Part shown: piece after piece, positions 27,120 through 36,283 of the stretch
Position numbering within the stretch: position 1 is the stretch's first letter
How the letters are laid out: every line of letters starts with the position of its first letter
Source: Rhizobiaceae bacterium
GTDB lineage: Bacteria > Pseudomonadota > Alphaproteobacteria > Rhizobiales > Rhizobiaceae
Assembly (NCBI GenBank): GCA_028281105.1
Contig: JANQKQ010000032.1
Coordinates: forward strand, 1-64,000
Reading direction: 5' to 3'
Length of the DNA stretch: 64,000 nucleotides
The notes under the pieces: model-generated
Database searches by the model: none
The model's input: only the letters and a program-made list of their open reading frames with translations
What the model was told of the DNA's origin: nothing
Position numbers and translations under genes: made by a program

Positions 27120-27794
27120 ATGACCGCCAAGACCATCATCGCCCCCTCCCTGCTCGCCAGCGATTTTTCCGCGCTGGGCGAGGAAGTCGACGCGATCATC
27201 GAAGCCGGTGCCGACTGGGTCCATCTCGATGTGATGGACGGCCATTTCGTCCCCAACATCACCTTCGGCCCGCCGGTGATCGCCGCCATCCGCGATCGCA
27301 CCGACAAGGTGTTCGACTGCCATTTGATGATCGAGCCGGCCGATCCCTATCTGGCCGCGTTCGCGCAAGCCGGCGCCGACATCATCACCGTCCACGCCGA
27401 GGCGGCGACCCACCTCGACCGCACGCTCCAGGCGATCGCCGATATGGGCAAGAAGGCCGGCGTGGCGCTCAACCCGTCCACGCCGGCAACGGCAATCGAA
27501 TATGTGCTCGACCGGCTCGATCTCATCCTGCTGATGACCGTCAATCCCGGCTTCGGCGGCCAGGCGTTCATCGAGCCGGTGGTCGACAAGATCGCCGCCG
27601 TTGCAGCGATGATCGGGGACCGGCCGATCGACATCGAGGTCGACGGCGGGATTACCCCCGACACGGCGGCGAAGGTCGCCGCCGCCGGCGCCAACGTGCT
27701 GGTGGCCGGCTCGTCGGTGTTCGCGGGCGGGCCGGGCGCATATGCAGACAACATCTCGGCGCTGCGCGCGGCAGCCGACAACGCACGCGGCTAA
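27120..27794 (+). CDS. rpe: Ribulose-phosphate 3-epimerase
   Basis: This 224-residue TIM-barrel enzyme interconverts ribulose 5-phosphate and xylulose 5-phosphate in the pentose phosphate and Calvin pathways. Visible motifs are [17 protein letters not shown] at the start, the metal and base region [30 protein letters not shown] and the phosphate-binding VDGGI plus AGSSVF near the end. Length and motif order are standard. It overlaps nothing and stands between the amidase and a thioredoxin-like gene. Confidence 0.97.
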   Translation: MTAKTIIAPSLLASDFSALGEEVDAIIEAGADWVHLDVMDGHFVPNITFGPPVIAAIRDRTDKVFDCHLMIEPADPYLAAFAQAGADIITVHAEAATHLDRTLQAIADMGKKAGVALNPSTPATAIEYVLDRLDLILLMTVNPGFGGQAFIEPVVDKIAAVAAMIGDRPIDIEVDGGITPDTAAKVAAAGANVLVAGSSVFAGGPGAYADNISALRAAADNARG

Positions 27795-27816
27795 GCAACA
27801 TTAGAGGAGGCAGACC

Positions 27817-28374
27817 ATGGCAGGCGTTCCCCCACTTTGCGATTTCGGCTGGAAGGCGATCGACGCCACCCTTCCCGGCGTCGACGGCAAGGACACCCGG
27901 CTGTTCGACCAGGTCGGCCCAGGCGGGCTGCTGATCGCGTTCATCTGCAACCACTGCCCCTATGTCAAAGCGATAGCCCCGCGCCTGACCCGCGACGCGG
28001 CCGATCTCGCCGCGCTCGGCGTCAACGTGGTCGCCATCAACTCCAACGACGCGGTCAACTACCCCGAAGACTCGTTCGACAACATGAAGGCCTTCGCCGC
28101 CCAGCACGGCTTCGCGTTCCCCTACCTGTACGACGAGGACCAGTCGGTCGCCCGCGCCTACGACGCGGTGTGCACGCCCGACTTCTTCGGCTTCAACAAG
28201 GACCTCGAGCTGCAATATCGCGGCCGCCTCGACGCCTCGCGCGCCCAACCCGGCCCGGCCGACGCGCGCCGCGACCTTTACGAGGCGATGAAACAGGTAG
28301 CGCAAACCGGCGCCGGCCCCGCCGAACAGTTCGCCTCGATGGGCTGTACCATCAAATGGAAAGACGCGGCGTAA
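27817..28374 (+). CDS. Thioredoxin-like (AhpC/TSA-type) redox protein
   Basis: This 185-residue cytoplasmic protein has a thioredoxin fold. The active-site-like FICNHCPYVKA sits near residue 47, followed by NVVAINSND, the long loop YPEDSFDNMKAFAAQHGF, FPYLYDEDQSVARAY and cis-proline-type VCTPDFFGF. Homologous single-domain proteins are widespread and annotated as thioredoxin family or redoxin without a defined partner. GAGGAGG precedes the ATG. It follows rpe by 22 bases and is likely co-transcribed. Confidence 0.9.
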   Translation: MAGVPPLCDFGWKAIDATLPGVDGKDTRLFDQVGPGGLLIAFICNHCPYVKAIAPRLTRDAADLAALGVNVVAINSNDAVNYPEDSFDNMKAFAAQHGFAFPYLYDEDQSVARAYDAVCTPDFFGFNKDLELQYRGRLDASRAQPGPADARRDLYEAMKQVAQTGAGPAEQFASMGCTIKWKDAA

Positions 28375-28388
28375 GGCGCTGCACCCTG

Positions 28389-28513
28389 TTCTCCCCCCTA
28401 ATAGGGGGGAGATGTCCCGAAGGGACAGAGGGGGGTGAAGCCGTCTGCTCATAGTTTGCCGCCACACCCCCTCACTGTCGGCTGCGCCGACATCTCTCCC
28501 CGAGGGGAGAGAG
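28389..28513. repeat. Composite intergenic palindromic repeat, family A
   Basis: It contains tctcccccctaataggggggag, gatgtcccgaagggacagaggggg, a spacer with tgccgccacaccccc, then tcactgtcggctgcgccgaca and ctctccccgaggggagag. The block order is the same as at 18374. It fills the convergent space between the thioredoxin-like gene and the aminotransferase. Confidence 0.75.
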
Positions 28514-28535
28514 CAGAAGCGGCACCGCCGCGGGC

Positions 28536-29723
28536 CTACCCTCCGATCACCGCGCAGATCGCCTTGGCGACCTCGTCGAGGCGGTCGTCGGGCAGGCCGG
28601 CGATGTTGATGCGGCTGTCTTCCACCGCGTAGATGGCGAACTCCTCGCGCAGGCGGATGATCTCGTCGCGGGTCAGCCCGAGTTGCGAGAACATGCCCCT
28701 CTGGCGCGCCAGGAAGTCGAAGCGGTCGGAATTCGATTGCCGTCGCAGGGCTTCCGCCAGCCCGCCGCGCAGCGCGATCATGCGTTCACGGGTTGCTTTC
28801 AGCTCCGCCTCCCACTCGGTCCGCAGGCCCGCGTCGGCCAGCACGTCGCGCACCAGGGCGGCGCCGTGGTCCGGCGGCATGGAATAGTTGGCCCGCGCGA
28901 TCGACAGCATCTGCGAGAACGTGGCGTCGGCCTGGGCCGCGTCGCAGGCGACGATCATCGCCGCGCCGACCCGCTCGCGATAGACCGCGAAATTCTTCGA
29001 GCAGCTCGCCGCGATCAGCAGTTCGGGCAATTCGCCGGCCAGCGCCCGCACCCCGGCCGCGTCTTCATCGAGCCCGCCGCCGAAGCCCTGATAGGCGATG
29101 TCGACGAACGGCACGAGACCGCGCTGCGAGAACAGTTTCGCCACCTCGCCCCATTGATCGATGTCGAGATCCGCCCCGGTCGGATTGTGGCAGCAGCCGT
29201 GCAGCAGCACCACGTCGCCGGCGTTTGCCTTGCCCAGCGCCGCCATCATCTCATCGAAGCGCAGTCCGCCGCTCGCCGGGTCGAAATAGGGATAGACTTC
29301 CACTTCGAGCCGGCAGGCGGCCAGGATCGGGCCATGGTTCGGCCAGGTCGGATCGGAGACCCAGACCTTCGCCCCCGGCTTCGCGCGCGCGATCAGTTCG
29401 GCCAGCACCCGCAGCGCGCCGGAACCGCCCGGCGCCTGGCACCCGCGCAATCGCTCGGACGGCACCGCGCCGGCGAGCACCAGATCGCCCATGGCGGCGG
29501 CGAAGTCCTTGTCGCCTGCCGGGCCCACATAGGTCTTGGTCGTCTGCGCTTGGTGCAGCCGCGCCTCGGCCGCCTTGACCGCGCCCATGATCGGCGTGAC
29601 GCCTTGCGCGTCCTTGTAGACGCCGACGCCCAGATCGATCTTGCCCGCGCGCTCGTCCTCACGGAACGCCGCCATCAGCGCCAGGATCTTGTCGGGGGGT
29701 GAAGGTTGCAGCACCTCGAACAT
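28536..29723 (-). CDS. Aromatic/aspartate aminotransferase (class I, TyrB/AspC type)
   Basis: From ATG 29723 (GGAGG 5 bases upstream) this is a 395-residue PLP enzyme. Class-I motifs are MFEVLQPSPPDKILALMAAF at the start, DLGVGVYKD, TYVGPAGDKDF, LLHGCCHNPTG, FVDIAYQGFGGGLDED and the PLP lysine in AASCSKNFAVYRER near residue 245, ending with NIAGL. It transfers amino groups between aspartate or aromatic amino acids and 2-oxoglutarate. The motif set fits TyrB/AspC group Ib-like bacterial enzymes better than the AspB type. The exact substrate preference is not determinable. Confidence 0.93.
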   Translation of the reverse strand: MFEVLQPSPPDKILALMAAFREDERAGKIDLGVGVYKDAQGVTPIMGAVKAAEARLHQAQTTKTYVGPAGDKDFAAAMGDLVLAGAVPSERLRGCQAPGGSGALRVLAELIARAKPGAKVWVSDPTWPNHGPILAACRLEVEVYPYFDPASGGLRFDEMMAALGKANAGDVVLLHGCCHNPTGADLDIDQWGEVAKLFSQRGLVPFVDIAYQGFGGGLDEDAAGVRALAGELPELLIAASCSKNFAVYRERVGAAMIVACDAAQADATFSQMLSIARANYSMPPDHGAALVRDVLADAGLRTEWEAELKATRERMIALRGGLAEALRRQSNSDRFDFLARQRGMFSQLGLTRDEIIRLREEFAIYAVEDSRINIAGLPDDRLDEVAKAICAVIGG

Positions 29724-29814
29724 GAATGCCTCCATCAAACGGGCTCACACCGAGCCGACCCAATGTGAGCCACAGAAGACCACGGCTGGCAAGCGGCGAA
29801 GGGCGAGGGCGCGT

Positions 29815-30050
29815 GCAGCGTCCCCGACAGAGAGGGGGTGGGGCGGCAGACACTGAGCAAGTGGCCTTCACCCCCTCTGTCCCTTCGGGACATCTCCCCC
29901 TCGAAGGGGGAGATCGATCGCGGCTCCCCCATCCCGTCACCCTGACGAAGGCCGGGAAGGGTGCCGTTTCCGCTCTCTCCCCGGAGGGGAGATATGTCGG
30001 CGCAGCCGACAGAGAGGGGGCGGCAAACTCTGAGCAGGCGGCTTCACCCC
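29815..30050. repeat. Composite intergenic palindromic repeats, family A (two divergent halves)
   Basis: The first half (29820-29912) reads ccgacagagagggggtgggg, then tctgtcccttcgggacatct and ccccctcgaaggggga. The second half (29972-30050) reads ctctccccggaggggag, tatgtcggcgcagccgaca, gagagggggcggca. Together they fill the roughly 340-base gap between the aminotransferase and amidohydrolase genes. I see no gene there. Confidence 0.7.
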
Positions 30051-30063
30051 CGTGGCGGCCGCT

Positions 30064-31251
30064 TCACTCCGCCGGCAGCGCCCGTTCGATCAGTTCGATC
30101 CAGTAGCGCACGCCGAAGGGGATGGCGTCGTCGTTGAAGTCGTAGTCGGGCATGTGGCAGACCGGGCCGTCGCCGTTGCCCAGCACGATGTAGGCGCCCG
30201 GCTTTTCCTCCAGCATGTAGGCGAAGTCTTCCGCGCCCATCACCGGCTGGCACTGGTCGTTGACGTTGTAGTGGCCGGCCACAGCCCGCGCCGCCTCGGC
30301 CGCGAATGCGGTCTGCTTGGCATGGTTGACGGTGGGCGGGTAGCCGCGCTCGTAGGTCAGCGTGGCGGTGGCGCCCATCGCCGTGGCGATGCCCTGGGCG
30401 ACTTGCGTGATGCGGGCCTCCATGCGGTCGCGCACCCCGGCATCCAGCGTGCGCACCGTGCCGCCAAGAACCACCTCCGCCGGAATGATGTTGGAGGCCT
30501 GGGAGCCGGAAAGCTGGGTGATCGAGATGACGGCGGAGCCCAGCGCGTCGGTCTCGCGGCTGACCAGCGCCTGTAGCGCGACGATGATGTGCGCGCCGAC
30601 CAGCACCGTGTCGACGGTCTGGTGCGGCATCGCCGCGTGGCCGCCGCCTGACGCGATGCGGATCACAAGCTCGTCGGCCGAGGCCATGATCGCGCCGGGG
30701 CGGATCTCGAACTTGCCCACGTCGACGCCCGGCCCGTTGTGCAGCCCGTAGACCTCGTCCATTTCGAAGCGCTCGAACAAGCCGTCTTCGATCATCTTCT
30801 CGCCGCCACCGCCGAATTCCTCCGCCGGCTGGAAGATGAAATAGGCCGTCCCGTCGAACGAGCGCGTCTGCGCCAGCGCCTTGGCGGCGCCTAAAAGCAG
30901 TGCGGTGTGGCCGTCATGGCCGCACGCATGCATGACGCCCTGCCGGGTCGAGGTGTATTGCGCTCCGGTGATCTCCTCGATCGGCAGCGCGTCCATGTCC
31001 GCGCGCACCCCGATGCCGCGCCCGCCGGGCCCGTTGCGCCCGTGCAGCACGCCGACGACCCCGGTCTTGGCGATGCCCTCGTGCACCTCGTCGAAGCCGA
31101 AGGCGCGCAGGTTTTGCGCCACATAGGCCGCCGTCTCGCTCTCCTGGAAGGACAGTTCCGGATTGGCGTGTAGGTGGCGGCGCCAGCCCGTCACCTCCTC
31201 CACCAGGCCTTCGACCAGATTGTCGGTCTTGCCGCTCGCCGCTTCGCTCAT
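30064..31251 (-). CDS. M20-family amidohydrolase (hippurate hydrolase/IAA-amino acid hydrolase type)
   Basis: From ATG 31251 (AAGGAG just upstream) this is a 395-residue metallo-amidohydrolase. Motifs in order are [15 protein letters not shown] near residue 23, the metal ligands of [10 protein letters not shown] near 105, the catalytic/metal glutamates in [10 protein letters not shown] near 140, the lid domain with [13 protein letters not shown] and the C-terminal metal region [10 protein letters not shown]20D members cleave N-acyl amino acids such as hippurate or indoleacetyl conjugates. It is divergent from the glutaryl-CoA dehydrogenase gene. Confidence 0.93.
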   Translation of the reverse strand: MSEAASGKTDNLVEGLVEEVTGWRRHLHANPELSFQESETAAYVAQNLRAFGFDEVHEGIAKTGVVGVLHGRNGPGGRGIGVRADMDALPIEEITGAQYTSTRQGVMHACGHDGHTALLLGAAKALAQTRSFDGTAYFIFQPAEEFGGGGEKMIEDGLFERFEMDEVYGLHNGPGVDVGKFEIRPGAIMASADELVIRIASGGGHAAMPHQTVDTVLVGAHIIVALQALVSRETDALGSAVISITQLSGSQASNIIPAEVVLGGTVRTLDAGVRDRMEARITQVAQGIATAMGATATLTYERGYPPTVNHAKQTAFAAEAARAVAGHYNVNDQCQPVMGAEDFAYMLEEKPGAYIVLGNGDGPVCHMPDYDFNDDAIPFGVRYWIELIERALPAE

Positions 31252-31345
31252 GGGGTCTCCTTGTGGGTTATCACACACCTGCGATACAAGAAGGCAAAGC
31301 AAGCAGACTTTCAAGATGCCGAGTTTCAAGATGAAGGAGCCCGAA

Positions 31346-32560
31346 ATGGCCGCCCCCGCCCTCGACAAGAACGCGCCCGCGCCCGCCTCGTTCAAATGGG
31401 ACGATCCGTTCCTGCTGGAAGACCAGCTCTCGGAAGAGGAGCGGATGATCCGCGACTCCGCCAAGGCGTTCGCCGAGGGCGAACTCGCGCCGCTCATCGA
31501 GGAAGCCTACATGAACGAGGAGACCGATCCTTCCCTGTTCAAGGCGATGGGCGATGCCGGCCTGCTGGGCCTCAACCTGCCGGCCGAATATGGCTGCGCG
31601 GAAGCTTCCTACGTCTCGTACGGGCTGGTGGCGCGCGAGGTCGAGCGCGTCGATTCCGGCTATCGCTCGATGATGAGTGTCCAGTCCTCGCTGGTGATGT
31701 ATCCGATCTTCGCCTATGGCGACGACGCCCAGCGGGCGAAGTATCTTCCCCGCCTGGCCTCCGGCGAGGCGATCGGCTGTTTCGGCCTGACCGAGCCCGA
31801 CGCCGGCTCCGACCCCGGCGGTATGAAGACCCGCGCCGTCAAGACCGCCGACGGCTATCGCCTGATCGGCTCAAAGATGTGGATCTCCAACGCGCCGATC
31901 GCCGATGTGTTCGTGGTGTGGGCGAAATCCGAGGCGCACGACGGCGCCATCCGCGGCTTCATCCTGGAAAAGGGCATGGACGGCCTTTCCGCCCCGAAGA
32001 TCGGCGGCAAATTATCGCTGCGCGCCTCGATCACCGGCGAGATCGTCATGGACAATGTGGAAGTCGGCGAAGACGCCCTGCTGCCCAACGTGTCCGGCCT
32101 CAAAGGCCCGTTCGGCTGCCTGAACCGCGCCCGCTACGGCATCTCGTGGGGCTCGATGGGCGCGGCGGAAGCCTGCTGGCACCTGGCCCTGCAATACGGC
32201 CTCGACCGCAGGCAGTTCGGCAAGCCACTGGCGGCCACCCAACTCTACCAGAAGAAGCTCGCCGACATGCAGACCGAGATCACCCTAGGCCTGCAATCGG
32301 CGCTACGCGTCGGCCGCCTGATGGACGAAGGCCGCATGGCGCCTGAAATGATCTCATTGGTCAAACGCAACAATTGCGGCAAGGCCCTCGACATCGCGAG
32401 GACCGCCCGCGACATGCACGGCGGCAACGGCATCCAGATCGAATACCAGGTGATGCGGCACGCGGCGAACCTGGAGACGGTGAACACGTATGAGGGGACG
32501 CATGATGTGCATGCGCTGATACTTGGGCGGGCGCAGACGGGGATTCAGGCGTTTTATTGA
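31346..32560 (+). CDS. gcdH: Glutaryl-CoA dehydrogenase (acyl-CoA dehydrogenase family)
   Basis: From ATG 31346 (GAAGGAG six bases upstream) this is a 404-residue flavoprotein. The sequence [20 protein letters not shown], the FAD region [16 protein letters not shown] and [16 protein letters not shown] are typical of GcdH rather than other acyl-CoA dehydrogenases. The catalytic glutamate lies in [17 protein letters not shown] near the end. It oxidises and decarboxylates glutaryl-CoA to crotonyl-CoA in lysine and tryptophan breakdown, passing electrons to ETF. Two further in-frame ATGs (31316, 31331) lack a good ribosome site. Confidence 0.93.
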   Translation: MAAPALDKNAPAPASFKWDDPFLLEDQLSEEERMIRDSAKAFAEGELAPLIEEAYMNEETDPSLFKAMGDAGLLGLNLPAEYGCAEASYVSYGLVAREVERVDSGYRSMMSVQSSLVMYPIFAYGDDAQRAKYLPRLASGEAIGCFGLTEPDAGSDPGGMKTRAVKTADGYRLIGSKMWISNAPIADVFVVWAKSEAHDGAIRGFILEKGMDGLSAPKIGGKLSLRASITGEIVMDNVEVGEDALLPNVSGLKGPFGCLNRARYGISWGSMGAAEACWHLALQYGLDRRQFGKPLAATQLYQKKLADMQTEITLGLQSALRVGRLMDEGRMAPEMISLVKRNNCGKALDIARTARDMHGGNGIQIEYQVMRHAANLETVNTYEGTHDVHALILGRAQTGIQAFY

Positions 32561-32712
32561 GGAGGCGGTGGTCAACACCATCCACTGGGTGGAGCAGTCG
32601 AAGAGGCTTCGGGCGTGTTGATCGGAGGCGTACTGAATCTTCGCGACTCGTTTGGATAGCCGAAAGGCGACCATGCGTGTGATGAATTTGCTTACTATCT
32701 TTGCAAGTAAGT

Positions 32713-32738
32713 CTACATCATTATTCAAGCTGATGTAG
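32713..32738. promoter_or_regulatory. Inverted repeat CTACATCA/TGATGTAG upstream of the AT-rich gene
   Basis: Perfect eight-base arms are separated by ten bases, in the AT-rich lead-in to the gene at 32823. It could be an operator for a dimeric regulator or a hairpin ending transcription from gcdH. No T-run follows. Confidence 0.35.
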
Positions 32739-32822
32739 TATCAATAAATAATGCGGATTTGGAAAATCATATCCAGTAACGCTTTAACGAGGTTTTGGTT
32801 GAGTGTATGGGAAGTATTAGCA

Positions 32823-33629
32823 ATGATAATCGGGAAAGACGGAAAATTGACCAACAAACATGAGTATTTCCAGAAGATTGAATTTACAACAGCAGAACTG
32901 AAAAAACTACCAAAAGTTCATGCCGGTTTCCTGGTAGGCTCCTGTCTTGCAGTCAACGACATCTCCATAGTCCAGAAAACCTTATTGTTGGCACAAAACA
33001 CTAGGGTTGGCCATTGGCCAACTGACAGTGAAGCTTTGCAAGAGGTCGCATTTGCCCAGGCACTCGTTCTTGAGCGAAATCTGTCAGCCAAGGTGTTCGA
33101 GTATCTGAAGATGTTGTGCGACTACATAAAGCGGTGCGACAGGGTGGGTGACTCCAATATGCAGGCTTTCACAGAACTGGCCAAGAGTGAGTTATCGACG
33201 CTTAAGCAAGGAGAAAACTATAATCTTGCAAAATGGTATCGTGATAAAGCTACCAATCACTATATAATATCTGAGTTCTCATCAATAATTGACAATGATA
33301 ATTCAAGCAATAATTATAGTATTTATCTGCATGAGAAGGATGGAAACTCAAGCTATTTGCTTGGAGAGCAGTTCTTAGTATTTGAAAAATTTTGTAGAAA
33401 CGGGGAGTTTTTTTCTGAAGAAATGGAAGAATTCATCGATTGGATACTCGAGGCCTCTGCAAAAATAACGAAACTTCACAACGAATTCTGTATACAAATC
33501 TTCAAGGTATTCCTGCCAGAAAAAGGGGCCAAGGCAATAACGGCATCATTTCAACAGCATCATGTTGGCAAAATCAGAGGGACATGTCTTCCCATATTGT
33601 GGAATTTTCAAGATATGGAGGAGTTTTGA
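32823..33629 (+). CDS. Hypothetical protein encoded on an AT-rich patch
   Basis: From ATG 32823 (gggaag eight bases upstream; ATG 32751 is in frame but has no ribosome site) this is a 268-residue soluble, mostly helical protein with no signal peptide or membrane helix. I do not recognise the family. It has long helices rich in Lys/Glu, and WYRDKATNHYIISEF near residue 138 fits the R-x(4-6)-H spacing of HEPN-type RNases; this is only a pattern match. Base composition and codon use (frequent AAT, ATA, AAA) differ sharply from all neighbours, so it is very likely acquired horizontally. A defence or toxin function would fit but is speculative. Confidence 0.7.
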   Translation: MIIGKDGKLTNKHEYFQKIEFTTAELKKLPKVHAGFLVGSCLAVNDISIVQKTLLLAQNTRVGHWPTDSEALQEVAFAQALVLERNLSAKVFEYLKMLCDYIKRCDRVGDSNMQAFTELAKSELSTLKQGENYNLAKWYRDKATNHYIISEFSSIIDNDNSSNNYSIYLHEKDGNSSYLLGEQFLVFEKFCRNGEFFSEEMEEFIDWILEASAKITKLHNEFCIQIFKVFLPEKGAKAITASFQQHHVGKIRGTCLPILWNFQDMEEF

Positions 33630-33867
33630 AGGCGGTATTTCCCGAATATGCTCGAGATACCGCTGTCATAGTGACCTAGCGGTGTCCCGAACCCTGCCAT
33701 GCCCACAATCTCTGACCTCGCGGCCAATCAACTAGCCTCGCAGACTAGGCCGAAAGCAATCATCTGCGATTTGGCGGCCATGGACATTCACCTTAACGTT
33801 TTCGGCGTAGACCAACCAAACACCCACCCCCTTTGACACCCACCCCAAACCCCTCTACAGCCCGCCC

Positions 33868-34374
33868 ATGCCCCCCGGCGACATCATCGAAGTCAACGAC
33901 CGCATGCAGACCGGCTATCGCTACGAGCTGGTCGCGCCGGCCGGCGAAGGTTTCGATGCCGGCTTCGAGCCGTTCTATTCGCCGCGCGAAATGCTCCAGA
34001 TGGGCGTGTTCGAGGGCAAGTATTGCAACGATTGCGGCGCGGAGTTTCCCGCCGAGTGGTTCGAGAACGCGAAGCTTTCCGATGCCCCCGATCCGTCTCT
34101 CAACTATTTCGGTATCAAGAGCCGGCAGCCCTTGAGCGTCTGGCGCGAGAAGGGATGGATTTACGGGCCCGATCCGCGTGGGTGGTTTCAGTGGTATTGC
34201 CGGTATTATCTGGGCCGGCGGCTGCCGCAGATCGATGCAATCCAAATCAAACGCTGGCGGGCGTTCGCGCGCCATGGCGGGCAGGTTCGCGCCAATTGCG
34301 CGCCCGGTGACGTCTTATGCCGCCCCCGCCAGCGCCAGGCGCTGCTGCAATGGGCGCATGATGCATTGATTTGA
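33868..34374 (+). CDS. Conserved hypothetical protein with CxxC pair
   Basis: This 168-residue cytoplasmic protein has no signal peptide or membrane helix. The central part reads YSPREMLQMGVFEGKYCNDC, then EFPAEWF and a run of aromatic residues (GWIYGPDPRGWFQWYCRYYLGRR). The C-terminus is basic and has two more cysteines (ANCAPGDVLCRPRQRQALLQWA). The CxxC pairs could bind a metal. I do not know a function. It restores normal high GC after the AT-rich gene. Confidence 0.75.
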   Translation: MPPGDIIEVNDRMQTGYRYELVAPAGEGFDAGFEPFYSPREMLQMGVFEGKYCNDCGAEFPAEWFENAKLSDAPDPSLNYFGIKSRQPLSVWREKGWIYGPDPRGWFQWYCRYYLGRRLPQIDAIQIKRWRAFARHGGQVRANCAPGDVLCRPRQRQALLQWAHDALI

Positions 34375-34410
34375 GGGCGGTGGGAGGCGCGGCGGTGCCT
34401 CCCCCTCTCC

Positions 34411-34656
34411 GTCACCCCGGCGAAGGCCGGGGTCCAGGTGCGCTTCGGCGGATTCGTGGTTTGCTGGGGACCCGCGACCCCTCAATTTAGTCATTCTCGG
34501 GCTTGTCCAGAGGACACAGTAACCAAACGCCGTGCCGTGTGGCCCCTGGGTCCTCGCCACAAGGGCGAGGATGACTAGGTTGATAGGTTGGCCCAAGAAC
34601 AACCCACACCGAGCAAATGGCGATGCATCTGGATCCCGGCCTTCGCCGGGATGACG
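34411..34656. repeat. Composite nested-palindrome repeat, family B (full-length copy, inverse orientation)
   Basis: It starts gtcaccccggcgaaggccgg, has central halves gtcattctcgggcttgtcca and cctcgccacaagggcgaggatgac, and ends ccggccttcgccgggatgac. At 246 bases it matches the other full-length copies. It accounts for most of the gap between the hypothetical gene at 33868 and the Tat-exported protein gene. Confidence 0.8.
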
Positions 34657-34733
34657 GTCGTGGATGGGGCACTGGCGTGGCCGCACCCTCTGCCGTCACC
34701 TTGGCGGTGGGTGGGGCGACGGCGGTGCCCGCC

Positions 34734-36116
34734 TTACGACGTTGCGTTGCGCTCCACCGTCAGGTGGTCGAAGCCGTGGTTGCGCGCGCCGGCCAGTTCC
34801 CGCGTCGCCGCGTCGTGCCAGCGGAAGCCCATGACGGCGGCGGTGGAGTAGTCCGAGATGATGTTGTCGGTGATCACCGTCGGGCCGCTGCCCTCGACCA
34901 CCGAGACGTAGACGCCGATCTGTACGCCGCGCAGCACGTTCGAAGTCGCCACCACGTTGCGCAGATACGGGCCCCAGCCCAGCGACAGGCCGTAGTGGCT
35001 GGCGGTCTCGACCACGTTGCCGGTGATCGTGGTTTCGGCCTCCACGCCGATGCCGATGCCGACGCGGTCGTCCTCGTCGTAGGAGATGATGCCGTGGGCG
35101 TTGCGCACGATGTTGTTGGCGACCAGCGCCAGGCGGCCGCCCTGCATGAAGTTGACCACCGAGATGCCGCGCGCGCAGGTGTCCACCAGGTTGCCGGAGA
35201 TCACCGCGCCGGTGAACTCGAATTCGGAATAGATCGCGGTCTCGCCCGAGCGCAGGCAGGTATTATTGGCGATCTGGATGTTGGTGCCGGCGTTGGAGCG
35301 GATCGCCGAGAACGCGCAGTCGGAGACGTGGTTGTTGGAGACGATCACCGCGTCGGCGCGGAACACGTTGATGCCGTTGCCCCACTGGCCGGTGCCGCCG
35401 TTGGCCGCGCCGATATTGGAGACCCGGTTGTTGGAAACGATGGTGCCGTCCTCGCCCGGGGTCCAGCGGTGCACCAGGATGCCGCCGGACGAGCAGTCGG
35501 CCACCGTGTTAGACGTGAACGCCAGCGCCCGGTTCTCCAGCCCGTAGAAGCCGGCCGCGCCGGCCGCGCCACTGATCCGGGTGTTCTCGATGCGCCCGGA
35601 CGAGCGGTCGACGTAGAGGCCGATTTCGGCACTGCCGAGCAGCTCGCAATTGTCGATGACTAGGTGGCGCGTGTCGGAGACGCGCAGCAGGGCTTCCGAA
35701 TAGCCGTCGATCGGCCGGTTGATGCCGTCGAGCACCAGGCCGGTCAATTCCACATGATCGCCGTTCTCCGCCAGCAGCAGGTGGCCGCCGCCGCCATAGA
35801 CCAGCCGCGAGGCGCCGGGCACGCCCATCAGGCGGGTATTGGCGGGAAGCGTGATGTTGGAGACGTGATAGTTGCCGGGCGGCAGGAACACCGGCTTGTT
35901 GGCGGCCGCCGCGCGCTCCAGGATGGTCTGTAAAAGCCTGCTCTGGTCGTCGATCGCGCCCGGGCGCAGGCCATCGTCTTCAGCGTTGAACGAGCCGCGC
36001 AGGTCGGCGGCGGTGAATTCGCCGGCCGCGCCCGCGATCGTCGGCGCCGCACCCACGGCCGCCCCGGCGGACATTGTGGACAAGGCGGTCAGGAAGCCCC
36101 GGCGGTTCAGTCCCAT
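34734..36116 (-). CDS. Tat-exported parallel-beta-helix repeat protein (TIGR03808 type)
   Basis: This 460-residue protein begins with a twin-arginine signal (MGLNRRGFLTALSTMSAG). It continues with right-handed beta-helix repeats full of N-N/G-I-x-V rungs such as FTSNTVADCSSGGILV, IVSNNRVSNI, IANNTCLRSGETAIY and IVRNAHGIISYDED. This matches the twin-arginine uncharacterised repeat family found mainly in Hyphomicrobiales. The fold is that of pectate-lyase-like proteins, but no catalytic function is established. It acts in the periplasm or beyond. Confidence 0.88.
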   Translation of the reverse strand: MGLNRRGFLTALSTMSAGAAVGAAPTIAGAAGEFTAADLRGSFNAEDDGLRPGAIDDQSRLLQTILERAAAANKPVFLPPGNYHVSNITLPANTRLMGVPGASRLVYGGGGHLLLAENGDHVELTGLVLDGINRPIDGYSEALLRVSDTRHLVIDNCELLGSAEIGLYVDRSSGRIENTRISGAAGAAGFYGLENRALAFTSNTVADCSSGGILVHRWTPGEDGTIVSNNRVSNIGAANGGTGQWGNGINVFRADAVIVSNNHVSDCAFSAIRSNAGTNIQIANNTCLRSGETAIYSEFEFTGAVISGNLVDTCARGISVVNFMQGGRLALVANNIVRNAHGIISYDEDDRVGIGIGVEAETTITGNVVETASHYGLSLGWGPYLRNVVATSNVLRGVQIGVYVSVVEGSGPTVITDNIISDYSTAAVMGFRWHDAATRELAGARNHGFDHLTVERNATS

Positions 36117-36283
36117 TTTGGCACACCCTCATTGTCGCTTGCTAAGGACGGTGCAGGGTTCGTGCCAATTGGGGGATGCGGGCCGGTTTGAGGCCGATTT
36201 GCCATTGCCGGGCGTTGCGGGCGCGGACTATATCGCTACAACGATTAAGCGGCCGCGGCGACCCGCCGCGAGGGGAGACAGGC

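Noticed and set aside
33630..33670. GCGGTAT/ATACCGC inverted repeat after the AT-rich gene as terminator
   Set aside because: The arms are short, the loop is 18 bases and no T-run follows.
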